Assembly: GCF_964340395.1 (NCBI RefSeq)
Contig: NC_135566.1
Location: 6,739,001 to 6,803,000, forward strand
Origin: Glandiceps talaboti
Taxonomy: Eukaryota > Hemichordata > Enteropneusta > Spengelidae
DNA: 64,000 nt
Direction of reading: 5' to 3'
In this document: piece after piece, positions 1 to 11,446 of the stretch
Layout of the letters: every line of letters begins with the position of its first letter
Numbering within the stretch: position 1 is the first letter of the stretch
Notes under the pieces: generated by a model
Database searches by the model: none
What the model was told of the DNA's origin: nothing
The model's input: the letters and a program-made list of their open reading frames with translations, nothing else
Position numbers and translations under genes: made by a program

Positions 1-814
1 CCTAATGTTTATAAAGGAGCAAAGTGCACTTCCGGGCAAACTGATACGGACGTATATGTTGATATCTGTAGGGTACGTAGCAGCAATTCACAATCCCTAG
101 TTCGGAAAATGGAACACAACAGACGGTGTTACAGTGTCATGAAACAAGATACATTTTGATAAAATGATGCTCGACGATTATATATGCGTCTGCTTAATAC
201 CATCAGAATGGACTTACCCGTGCAGTGAAGATACCATGAGTTAAACTCACACATTTATAATCACTGTGTGCGCCATGTGTCAGCTCACTGAGCAACTTAC
301 CGAGCTTGTCGTGTAGCGTTTAGCCGAGCAACGTACAATATATGGAGTTTTGGGTCAACCTTTCATCAGCAACCAGCTGTCAAATAGCAGGAGGCGTGTA
401 CTTACAGTTGATCCAGTTTTTGCGGACTGGTCACCTCTTTACATGTAATTGTTGGTTGGTTATTTACTCTCCTTCATGTCTGCCCTCATCAGTCTAGTGA
501 TATCCGTGCACCGATCTCAAGATCTCTGTGTTTACGAGATGATTCGATATCACGTGAAGCATCTAGACTACGTACATATCGTCCACGTGCTATATCATAT
601 GTTTCTTTTATATAACACTTTGCAACATCAATTAGCTAGACTGAAACCAACAAGCATAAAATAGTTTCCATACTTGATGATTATACGATCTCTTGATGGC
701 CAATGGCATTAGCTAAACACACATGTTATATTTGAGAACTCGTGTATTATGCAAACATAAATGGGGTTACTTGTATTTCAATGATTTCATCCGAACGTCC
801 CAATAAATGATCTT
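1..814. other. Intergenic, no gene seen
   Basis: No open frame here resembles a known protein or keeps a splice-compatible structure. The longest frame (449-664, plus) is 71 residues, has no recognisable domain and no upstream context. I see no RNA gene. Confidence 0.6.
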
Positions 815-874
<60 letters not shown>

Positions 875-917
875 GTCAGACAGTCAGTCAGTCAGTCAGT
901 CAGTCAGTCAGTCAGTC

Positions 918-958
<41 letters not shown>

Positions 959-959
959 T

Positions 960-1047
<88 letters not shown>

Positions 1048-1048
1048 C
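815..1048. repeat. Compound GACA/GTCA/CA microsatellite
   Basis: A run of GACA units is interrupted by a GTCA block at about 876-918, returns to GACA, and ends in a CA dinucleotide run at about 1017-1046. Open frames on both strands across it are low-complexity by-products. Confidence 0.97.
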
Positions 1049-2136
1049 ACAAGACAGCCATACAGAGGGAGAGTCAGACACAGCCAGGCAGCCACAGAGA
1101 GAAACAGTACGTGTGTACAACACAACCGATGACTTTATTTGAGATTCGTCTTTCACTTTTCAAACTGGATTTGTGTACGTATAAATAAGTATAATCAAAA
1201 GTACGTGGCTTACATTGTTTAGAATATTTCTTCATTGATCGATCCATTTTGATATTCACTGATACAATGTAGATCTATTGATCCAGTGATCAAAAGGATG
1301 GATGGAGGGTTGACAGAATGCTTGATCGATTGCTTAGTTGATTGGTTGGTTGGTTGGTTGGTTGGTTATTGAAATCGATTAGTTAATATAATATTATATG
1401 CGTGAGCACTTTTAACATGAAATGATAAGAGTGTATCTTTATCATTTTATTCCTTTGGTGTCTTGTGTATATCACAGACAAGTAAGTTACTTGTCCGTGT
1501 GTATATGTAATAATCTAATCTATCACACAGGATCAAATCTATATTATTTTCTGAGCAATCAACACTGCTTGGCATGGCATAGCTCCATAGGCACTCTTGA
1601 TAATTGACAACATCTGATATCACTATTATTGTGGTAAAAGTGGTCTGTGATATATCGAAGAACACCTGACAACATTGTACTGTAAAGTCTTTAGGCGAAA
1701 TAAACCACGCAGAGTTGGTCAGTTTAAGTAATAACTAGCGGAGCATGCACTTAAATAGTTACGTTAAAATCGTAGTAGTACTTGATCATAAATGAAAATA
1801 TGGATTAAGTTAACATCTTGATAAATACGTTTCGGACTTAAAAGTCACCGATACTTTATTCAAACTCATTCTCAGTTAAAATAAAAAAATATTAATCACT
1901 GGTCACCATGCAAATCTTTTAAGTAGAGGTCAAAATGATAAAAAACTAAGGCATTTTTTATCCAATAAGGCCGCTAAATACTATGTTACTTCAATAGGAA
2001 AATATGTGTAAAAAATCGAAAACAAGACGAATTTCGTTGATTATTTTAAAAAGATGAACAAGTTTGATTTTCAGTTAAATGTGTTCCTGAGACGCATTGT
2101 ACAGATAAACGCTAACTTGTATAACTCCCTGCATTT
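1049..2136. other. 3' flank of gene A; short TTGG repeat; dispersed repeat piece
   Basis: No coding signal. A short TTGG run lies at about 1341-1368. A TTTATT at 1855-1860 reads AATAAA on the minus strand, about 280 nt past the gene A stop, and is a possible polyadenylation signal. The stretch around 1915-1975 resembles 52580-52660 just downstream of gene G (both hold 'agaggtcaaaatgat' followed by a 'ccaatannggccgc' motif), so it is probably a dispersed repeat. Confidence 0.5.
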
Positions 2137-3550
2137 TCATGCTTCATTTTCTCTTCTTTTCCCCTGACGTGAGGCAATAATTTGCATAATGATATAAACA
2201 AGAATATTAACAACGCAGAGGACAACGAGTAGGTAAGCGAGGGTGCCATATCCATACGCAGTGAAAAGTTCTCCCAGCACTGCGGGCAATATAATCGAGG
2301 ATGACGAGCAGGCGACTAAAAATATAGACGTAGCCTTTCCCGTCAATCTGATGTATTGTTCGGTCCAAGATACCCCGGATGCAAACATGGACCCCATGAA
2401 TATACCAAGGAGAGCGGCTGACAGCCATAGAACCCATGCGATGGTTCTTCCAAACGCTGCCAGCAAGACAGTGGAGAACAACATACCTGCAAGGTCAATT
2501 AGAAGCATTGTCTGAGGTGAAAGAAAAGCGGCACAGAAAATACCCATACAACGAGATGCAGCAAAACATCCCCAGAATATAGAATTCAGGTAACTACCCA
2601 TTTCTTTTGTAAAACCAAGACCTAAATTCATGGTGAAACTATACAGGAAGCTCCCAATAGACCTCTCTTGTCCAGCATACGAGAAGTAAAATGCAAACAT
2701 TAAAACGAGAAGGACTCTTCTGAAAACTTTACTTTCTTTTGGAGTAGTAATTTCAATTTCCTTTCCAATCTCTTTGCTCCTCCCGATTCTAATTTTTCGA
2801 GGCCCATTAAAATACAAGATCAAGAAGCAGCATCCAACCGTTATGTTACATATGGAAATGATCGTGTACAGAATCCAAAGTTTAGAAGCCTGTGAAGTTG
2901 TTATAATGTTATCTTGAGTTGTGTATCTGTAGTTCTCTGCTGTACTATCATTGTGTTTGTCATGCTCAGTACTCAATTCTATGGTTCGGTATTCTGTATT
3001 TTCTTGTTGTATTACTTTGATTGGAGGAACTGCCCCACTGATATTTCCTGGTGTAATGCTCTTGGGTTTGGTATGTCTGTCTGTATGACTCTTCGCAGAA
3101 CCTAGCAAGCTCTCGTTTAAATTTGTGAATAACCCATCTTCATTGATATTTCTCGGAGTCAAGTCTAACGTGTATGATTGCGTAGAAATGGCCTGTCGCA
3201 AGTTGTCATCTCCATAAGTCGTTGTCGTATTATTAAATCGAGAAGGAAATTCCGTTGCTGCATTTGTATAGTTCGCGAGTAATGTAACTTCCGCGAGTAA
3301 TGTAACTTCAGTAGAGTTAAGCGGTGTTAAGAACGGACCCGCTATTAATGGACTAACAGTAGCACCTACAGCAAAAGAAAAATGAAGTGCCTGCATATAT
3401 TGGCCAGACCTTTTCCTCCACAGATTTACGCAGACGACATTCCCACCTGAAAAAGAGAGGTGGTTTTATTTATTCAATGTTAAGAGTATAATTTTTTGTT
3501 CTGAATGTATCAAGACATTTAATTAGTCGGTTTCCCACCCTCAGAAATAG

Positions 3551-3627
<77 letters not shown>

Positions 3628-5160
3628 GGAGGTAGAGTCTGTTGCATACACTAGCCTAGTATTCCTCTCGACCGTGTATTTGAAATGGAAAACGGCCAAC
3701 GAAAGCATGTGAGTAAGAGGTTGGGAATAAAGATCCAGCCTGAATAGCTGAGTAGGTAAAATATATCCATTATATCTAATTCTGTAGAGAGTATCTTCCA
3801 TTGTCGCTTTGCAATAGAAAGAGCTTAATTGAACTGACTTAGCTATCTACCCATGATGACTCAATAAAAAATTGACATAATTATTTCTCGAAAACTGAAT
3901 GGATATACGATGATGACATTTGCTTACTAAAATGCCATTCCATTGTGGAATTATTTCCATACCTGTATCTGCGCATCCATCAACCAACCCTGCCAGTCCT
4001 GAAACTACGAGCAATGGTGCTAAGGAGTTACACCATGGAAGGAACCATCCGAATATCCCTAACCCTACAAGAGATGTTGCCATCACCAGGTTGTTTTCAA
4101 AATTGTCAAAGCATATCCCTCCTATTATCGAACCCAGTAGGAAACCTAGACTGCTGGCAGCGATCAGGAAAGCTATTCGGTCAACACTTAATCCAGTGTT
4201 CCGCTGAAAGTCAGGAAGACTTGGTCCTATTGCAGCAACATACATTCCCTACAGTGGAAAAAACGAAAGTGTTACTTCTGAACTGTTCCTGTAAAGATTA
4301 TTGCGCTGAAGTCAATGAAATTAATAATACACCATTACAACTTTTGGCGCAACTTTGAATCACGATTTCATGTGAGGAAAGCCAACCTAAATGAACATTA
4401 TATTTTGCCACATCTACTTGGTATACATGACTTGACTCCTGCTGAAGTATACATTAATCATTCAGTTCTCCAAACTTCAAAAAGTTGGTCATCGATGTAT
4501 CTTAATGACTGCAACCTTGAACTTATTGTCCAAGTGTCGTCAATCCCAAGTAGTTCTTGTTTAGATCAATGCCACCATGAACATGAACCAACTATTTCTT
4601 AGCGAGTCCATGAACTATACATCGCGACGAAAACAAACAATATAATATGTCTTCATAAATTATTTAAAATCCGATTGTATAAAGTTTACGATAAAATGTA
4701 AACTTTGCGTTGTCATGCACTGCTTAACATGATAGCTAGGCGCCTTGCAACATTATACTCATATTCATTGTATGTTCACATTGCATGGCATCGAATCACT
4801 TCATATAGCATAACATTGCCAATAGTGTCCTATGCATTACACTGAACGGACATCACATCAACCCACAGCGTTATTTTTTCACATCTTGTAGTCAAAACCC
4901 TCGCCCTTGCCTTGATAATTAGTAATACATTTTAACACAAACACGGTAAAAATGTAAATGAACCATACCAAACCAAAGAAAGCTATATATAACAATACGG
5001 TTGTCAACTTCTTATATTTAGGAGAAAGTTCTTGTGACGTGGCTTGGTTCTTTGCAATGGTTTGGTCAGTGATCAGGTCATTATTATTTTGTTCTCCGTC
5101 TATGTCACCAGTCACTTTATGATAGGAGATTTTGTCACTGTGCTCTGCCTTTCGTTCCAT
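2137..5160 (-). CDS. Gene A: MFSD4/SLC60-like 12-TM transporter, three coding exons
   Basis: Coding exons on the minus strand are 5160-4969, 4248-3963 and 3446-2137 (192+286+1310 nt, 595 residues). Introns start GTATGG at 4968 and 3962 and end in AG at 4249 and 3447; joins are phase 0 and phase 1 and keep the frame. Residues 1-45 are a polar cytosolic tail. TM1 spans the exon 1/2 join and runs into IGPSLPDFQ. The TM2-TM3 loop carries GSIIGGICFD, the MFS G-x-x-x-D type motif. Exon 3 opens GGNVVCVNLW, TM5 follows, then an extracellular loop of about 146 residues with several N-x-S/T sequons, then TM6-TM12. The loop contains a short internal duplication (EVTLLA twice, DNA about 3281-3320). The family includes NaGLT1-type sugar carriers; the substrate here is unknown. 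The start is the first in-frame ATG of exon 1. This copy diverges most from B-E and lacks their acidic C-terminal tail. Confidence 0.88.
3551..3629. repeat. GA microsatellite ending in poly-G, intron 2 of gene A
   Basis: About 33 GA units are followed by a 12-13 nt G run. It lies inside intron 2 (3447-3962), about 100 nt from the exon 3 acceptor on the transcribed strand. Confidence 0.97.
4249..4968 (-). other. Intron 1 of gene A
   Basis: A 720-nt intron with GTATGG donor and GTAG acceptor. Nothing else recognised in it; open frames at 4315-4602 look non-coding. Confidence 0.75.
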
Positions 5161-5277
5161 CTTATCTCCAAGTTACCGTGTCTTGAGAAAGTAATATATC
5201 GTCTCAAACAAAAACTGTAATAAATTTGTAGTAAATTTACTATTTACATGTGGTTCACTGTGTAGTAAAATGTCAAA

Positions 5278-5372
5278 ACACAAACACAGACAGACAAACA
5301 AACAAACAAACAAACAAACAAACAAACACAAACACAAACACAAACACAAACACAAACACAAACACAAACACA
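5278..5372. repeat. ACAAAC/AAAC microsatellite upstream of gene A
   Basis: AAAC tetramers pass into ACAAAC hexamers. It sits about 120 nt upstream of the gene A start codon on the transcribed strand, so it may fall in the 5' flank or UTR. Confidence 0.95.
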
Positions 5373-7216
5373 AAAAATAAAATTTCCTAAGTATATTTCT
5401 ACAATAGAAGTCGAGACATTCAGTTACAAGCTGAGTAATATTACGACAAATGGTCTTTGAAATTTTACAGTGCCTAGGCGTTGATACAACGGTATTGTCG
5501 CCTTTCTTTTCCATTAGGTGTAGCACAATTTATCAAACAAACAGATGCTTATAACTTCATAAAATATTGTTTCAACTGCAGTATAACAGGTGTAGTACTT
5601 GGTAGAGTAAGAGTCTTGTAATGAAGGAATGGTCAGCGTATACATGTACATAAATTAACATCGACATGTCACAAGGTCCTGATATCATAGTCCAATATAA
5701 TATGCGGTCTGCAGGGCAAAGGTTAGTTTACTCTCCAACTACTATAAGCTAAAATCGTTTAGATGCACATTCAATGACGAACGATTATATCTTTCAATAT
5801 GACCTTATTGGAACGTAATCTATGTAGAATGACCTTAAATACATTTGTTTGCTCGTCACTAAAACCACACACACTGTCTATGGGGTCTACAGTGAATCAA
5901 CTTCATGCATTCTATTCCTAAAACTTATATCGTTATAGATCTTCTTGTTTATAAAGTAATAGCTTACCCTAAAGTTTGACCACGATCATTACTGAACTTT
6001 ACCCTTATCGCAAAGTTTGTGAACCATTTCCCGTCTCCTTGCAGTTCAGTTTGTGGATTACTGAAAGCTTTCGTTGACCATGTAGTGGGTGGGTTGTGGC
6101 TACCTTATTAGCATTTCTAGATAACGTCAATATTGGTCATGTGATCAATATTTGGCCTTCAGACATCAATATATGAACGAGCTGCCTATCATATGCATAT
6201 TGATTCTGATATTTACGGACAGTACGCATGACAGGACTGGTTGGCTCGATTAAGGTACAGGGCACACATTACAGGGGGGGGTGTCACCATTTTCCATGCA
6301 AGTGCTTTGGTTAGGGTCACTATTTTTTGATCATTTCCAAGCACCAATCATTTCCATGCACCAATGAAATTATGAAAACACTGCCCCTCCCCTATAATTT
6401 TTGTCTAGTCTCCAAATGGGAATGTCATAGGTATTTTCTGTTTAATTACTAAATTTGTTATTTGTTTTCCTGGCATTGAAACTCTGGACTTTAATGTATA
6501 ATGTAAAATGATATCACTATTGCAGTATAGTATTATATTATATATGTCGTATTTTATTATAATTCCAGCTACAAATACAGAAATTGAAATACATAAATGC
6601 TGACATCCAGGGTTTTTATAAAACAAACATCACGTCTGGAAGGGCAAAGTATTCGGTATTATACTGTTGCGGATGACGGAACACAATCCAAGTTTGACGT
6701 GACTCACAGGGGCCAGCGAGCATGTAATTAATTGATTGATCGATTTATTGATTGGTTGATTGATTATTTGGGTTTGTAATAAAAACTGCACTCAGTCCAA
6801 CTACAAAAGGGATGCACCATGGACTTGATGGAAAATAGATTGGGTTTGATAAAAGCACAAGTCCGGTTGTCTATAGTTGAAAATTGGAGAAAGCATAAAA
6901 TGGGAAAGATAAATGAGATAAAATGACAACCCGTAATGTCCAAGCTATCATTTAAAAAATGTGTAGAATGGAAGTAACATGATGCTAGTAAAAAAAAAAA
7001 TTAAACTTACAAAATCTGGCCTGGCATATAAGCCTAGTCCCACGGATGGTAAAGGGCGACTGACACAAAAGATGTTAATTAAAAGTGCTCCCTGTGACAA
7101 GCAAAATACTATATGAAAAGACTCCCTAGAAATGTGAAAATAAACACAAATCCTTTTAATTTATGCCGTTGGGAAATAGAGTATTAAGCTCAGTTATTTT
7201 AAGTTCCAGTTGTTTT
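5373..7216. other. Intergenic between genes A and B
   Basis: No gene seen. There is a short G run at about 6273 followed by a repeated 'catttccatgca'-type motif at about 6290-6365, and a GATT-rich patch at about 6726-6770. AT-rich and otherwise featureless. Confidence 0.5.
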
Positions 7217-7525
7217 CTAATAGTCTTTCTTGGAAAATACTTTGCATAAAGCAGTTAATTGAAAATGGCTTGAGGCGTGACATGTACTATTAAAGTGTAC
7301 AGCAACCAAAGTGTCTTTATGTGACTTGATACTATATAAGTGTTCGTATATACGTTTGCGTAGTTCTCGCTTGGTTTCTCCAATATGATTACATTTTTTG
7401 CACGTGATGACATAGATCAAGTTCCGTGTAGAGCATGTCATTTTACCTGTGATAGGACGGGATTTGTCTGTGAGATTGTTGAAGATAATTCCGTTTTCTG
7501 GGGCGTATTTTTTGCTTTTTATTGG
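7217..7525 (-). mobile_element. Penelope-like element remnant: GIY-YIG endonuclease domain
   Basis: The minus-strand frame is open from the codon after a TAG at 7528-7526 down to 7217, about 102 residues. It contains NLIYVITCKKC, then HIGETKRELRKRIYEHL, then a histidine-containing stretch and CKVFSKKDY. This is the layout of the C-terminal GIY-YIG nuclease of Penelope-like retroelements: a Cys-x-x-Cys after the first strand, then [Y]-I-G-E-T, then R-x-R-x-x-E-H. The second-motif tyrosine is histidine here. No reverse transcriptase part is adjacent, so this is a 5'-truncated, dead copy. It lies just outside the gene B duplication unit, which starts at about 7700. Confidence 0.75.
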
Positions 7526-8254
7526 CTAAAACCAATTTCCCGAGTTGATTGGTTTTGTACAACAACCCAGCTGAGAGATCATGTCACGTCAATTATTCCA
7601 CAAAGGCCATTTGCATATGTAAAGTCACTCTTCTGTAATCAACGTACCTGTCAATCTTCTTTACGTATGCAAAGCCTTGTACATAAACATTCAGGCATTG
7701 AAACCATATAAAACACACATCGCGTTAGAGTTCATGTCATTTTTTCCTTTCAAATTTATTTGTGGATAAAATAAACGATTTTCAAATACTCTTTTAACCA
7801 AATAATGGAACATACCATGAAGCTTCATAATGAGTAAAATAAAAAGGCCAAAATTCGCCAACGAACCTGCATCTCATCCTTAAGTTGATGTCAGTTTCTG
7901 CATCCACTATTTCTCCTGAGACTTCACACAGTTTTTGCGATTTTGATATTTTTTTCTCGAATAAGTAAAACAGAATTAGGATCACCAGTGAAAAACTAAA
8001 CAGAGTCGGGTAACCGGAACCAAACAATTACTTCTTTTATTGTCTTTTGAAGTGTTAGCAGCTTAAATAGTTATGATACATAGCATGAAAATCCCTACCA
8101 ACAGCCTCTTTATAAGGAGCAAAAGTTCTATTTTGTAGAAAGTTATTCGTTCCTTAAAACAAAGGAAATAAATGTAGCCAGCATACAATACCAAAATCCA
8201 ACTGGGAAAACAATAGCTTAAATAAACTATGATTTAACAAATTTATATTTGATG
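7526..8254. other. 3' flank of gene B
   Basis: From 7700 on, this matches the 3' flank of gene C (15270-15825) closely and that of gene D partly. A 77-residue minus frame at 7794-8027 is broken by indels in the other copies, so I do not call it a gene. A TTTATT at 7755-7760 (AATAAA on minus), also present at 15325-15330 in C, is a possible distant polyadenylation signal. Confidence 0.5.
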
Positions 8255-11084
8255 TTATAGATTTTCAGATACAGCCCCTGTATTGCTCCCCTTAGGAGAA
8301 AAAGGATCTTCGACATTATTTACCATTTCTTCATCTTCCGTAGATTTAATATATCTTTTGCCGTGTCGGGAAGCAACTATTTGCATAATGATATACATGA
8401 CCACACTGCCAAGACTCATGGCTAACGTCATATACAACAGTGTGTCGTAACCATAAACAACTATAAGTTGACCCAGAACCAGTGGTAAAACGACGCCTGT
8501 TACAGACTTAGATACCATAAAGACAGATGTCGATTTGCCTGTTAGATGAATATATTTTTCAGACCAAGATATCCCGGACGGAAATATCGTAGCAAAAGAG
8601 ATGCCAAACAGTCCAGTAGCAAACCATAGTACCTCGATAATATCTGAACCAAATATCACGAGAAGACAACTAGAAATATTCACACCAATTAAGTCGATTA
8701 TTGTCATGTACCTTGGTGACAAAAATACGGCACAAACGATACCAAAACCTCGACCAGCAGCAAAACATCCCCAAAATAACGCATTCAAATAACTTGCTGA
8801 TTCTTTGCTTAACCCATGACTCGAGTGAATAGCATAACTATACACAAAACTACCGTAAATAATTTCAGAAGAAAAGAAAATATATAGCGCAAGTAATGCC
8901 AGAAGACACACTTTGAAACTGTTATTCTCCTTCAGTCGTAATTTTTTACCTTTCAATGCAGCTTTGTCTCTTTTGGTTTTCAAGATTCTTAGATTTCGAG
9001 GACCATTCAGAAATAACCAAAGAAAAGGGAATGTTAACAGAAGAAAGTAAACAGATATAAGTGTGTATGGAACCCAAAGCGTTGATTTTCTTTCATATTC
9101 GTTGGTCGAGTTCTGATAAAACTGGTCATCTGTTTCATCTGGAATTGTTGCTGTGAAGTTTCGTTCTATTATGTTTTCAGTCTCATCGTTTCCATCAGGA
9201 TCAAAAGCATAGGCTTGATCTGAAGGGGATACAGGAGGAGATATGTCCATGGTAACGTTCCTTGCAGCAATATCTCTCCTAAACTCAATGTCTTTATGTA
9301 TTCGATTATGCAAAAGGTCTAGAAGTGCTCTTCTGTCATTCAATTCACCTTCGAGGTCTGCGTAGAGTTCCCGAGTGTCATCCAAATCGATGGAACGTTT
9401 CCCCTGTTGCAGAGATTCCATAGGATCGATGTAATTATAAGTTGTCATCGAACTATTCATTATTGGTGAATATGTGGAATTGATTACACTCATATTTGTG
9501 TGATTATTAGGTGTAGGAGAGGGTGTAATAAGTACATTTGCCGGAGTTAAAAAAGGACCAGCTATCAGAGGACTTGCAGTTGCCCCCAACGCAAAAACGA
9601 AATGAAGTGCCTGCATGTACAACCCAGAGTCGTTCCTCCATATATCAACGCAAACGGTGTTCCCTCCTAGAAGGAAAATAAACACAGGTTATTATAGAGT
9701 GTTTAACTGAGGAGAAACTGTGACTGAAGTAACTCAATCTATCTATTAGGACTATAGGTGCACACAGTATATGATAATGTCGATGGTATTATATAACCTA
9801 CATCACCAGCAATTACTTGCGATTTCAGAGAAACATTTGTTGATCTTTTGCCTTCACTGAGTATCGTATAACGGGCCATTGCATGATTGAGTCAGCACTC
9901 ATGAATATTTAGTGTGCAACCATGAATACATTATTTCTGCTGACCCCTGGTGTGATAGCCAACTCAAGATATAACCTACAAAGACACAAGGTCAAGTTGA
10001 TGTTTCTCTGAAATTGTAAGTGATTTAAGGTGATGTAAAATCATAAAATGACTCTTCACAATCCAAATAGTTTATCTCTATTTCCTTGAGTGGTGTTCTC
10101 TTTTAAATGTAATTATTGTTTCACTCTGGGATAATATTGTGGGTAATGTAGTTCAAAAGAAGTCTAGGGGGTCCATCTCTGTCTGATAGTATGCTTATTT
10201 TGTATTGAATATACGTATGTTGTGTGGGATTATAAACAATGTTATGTAACCTGGCATTTTTTGTTTTTTGATTAAACCAGAAAGCTAAGTTTAGTGTTGT
10301 CAGAATCAAAATGGCCAGCATATATGATACATGCAGTTAGAGAACAGCAACATTGAAAACACAAAAATGTTCATAATTCATAGTTCACAAGGCATGGAAA
10401 TACCTGTATTAAGAACACCAGCTGCAAGTCCATATAAATTTGAAACCAGTACAAGAACTGCCAGGGAGTTACACCAGGGAAATAAAAACATGACAACACC
10501 AGAGGCAAGGACGGCTAGTGCCAGCAATAGGTGGTTGTTGAATTTTTCGACTAATATGCCTCCTAGAATAGAGCCAATGGCAAATCCAACACTGGCAGTG
10601 GTAAATATTAACGTGATGCGGTCAACGTTCTCACCAGTGTTTAACTGAAAGTCCGGAAGACTAGGTCCAATTACACCCGTTCGCAATCCCTGAAAAGAAT
10701 GTTAACATAGTCTGTTGGTTTTGTTTCTGTTGTTGTTTTTACATTCCTTGCTGTAGCATTAACGTAGATATCATTACAAAACTGGATTGGCAGTTATTAA
10801 ATATATAATATTTATTTGTTCAACTGTTAACACCTAGATAGTATTAAACATAATGTCATTACTGTAACATGTCTTCAATATACACTGTCGTTTGGAATAA
10901 AAGATGAATGTAATGAACGGTATCTTACCAAGCCAAAAAATGCAAGATAAAGCAGCATGGTCATCCATAGTCGACGACGATGACTTCTGTTAGCTTCTCG
11001 CACTTCAATAGCTTGATTCGTCATCAAATTCCTCTGGTTTGATTTATCCTTCATCCAATCACCGCCCAGTTCCTCTGTAGCCAT
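8255..11084 (-). CDS. Gene B: MFSD4/SLC60-like 12-TM transporter, three coding exons
   Basis: Minus-strand exons are 11084-10929, 10689-10404 and 9666-8255 (156+286+1412 nt, 617 residues). Donors are GTAAGA (10928) and GTATTT (10403); acceptors are TTTTCAG and CTTCTAG. I start at MATEELGG: the frame is open further upstream to an ATG at 11195, but that part crosses a likely acceptor (TCTTTACAG, 11175) and is not conserved in D or E. Exon 1 has a cytosolic tail with NLMTNQAI and the start of TM1. Exon 2 holds TM1-TM4, with GSILGGIL between TM2 and TM3. Exon 3 holds TM5 (about residues 163-187), an extracellular loop of about 155 residues with seven or so N-x-S/T sequons, TM6 (about 344-367), a basic cytosolic loop, TM7-TM12 and a tail containing VEDPFS. 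Very similar to gene C. The sugar-transport role comes from the family; substrate unproven. Confidence 0.9.
9810..10026. repeat. Fold-back (MITE-like) element in intron 2 of gene B
   Basis: The left end (about 9810-9845, 'tttcagagaaacat') is the inverse of the right end (about 9990-10026, 'atgtttctctgaaa'). Gene C intron 2 holds a partial, rearranged copy at about 17390-17540, and gene E intron 1 has the core 'atgggagtcag' at about 30508. Intron 2 of gene B is otherwise plain. Confidence 0.6.
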
Positions 11085-11398
11085 TTCATTCTCTTCTATG
11101 GCCCCTCTAGATCTTTGAAAAAGTTTATATAGAGAAGAGTGGTTACGTTTTGTTGTTAAAGAGTTACAGGGCCCCTGTAAAGACACTCTTTTCATTGCAA
11201 TTAATCTATTGATTGACTAGTAAGTCAGATGGAAGGATGTTACATTATTTCTATACAAGAGGTAGATAACTCTTTTTCTATATTGTTGATATCTTCATTC
11301 CATACTTTTTGTCCAGTCATAAACTTCACATTAGGAAGCAAGATGCATTGATAAAGTTGTTACTCCGTATACATAGCATGGATGTATGTAGCATTGAT

Positions 11399-11446
<48 letters not shown>

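Noticed and set aside
2914-3105. Plus-strand frame inside gene A exon 3
   Set aside because: Shadow of the transporter exon on the other strand, as are the plus frames at 2243, 3920, 8601, 10331, 17910, 24400, 27938, 34165 and 53767.
7794-8027. 77-residue minus frame with a hydrophobic stretch downstream of gene B
   Set aside because: The homologous sequence in C and D has indels that break the frame.
10929-11195. Longer N terminus of gene B starting at 11195
   Set aside because: The extra 37 residues cross an acceptor-like site, and the matching region in D and E is not open or not alike; it is probably 5' UTR.
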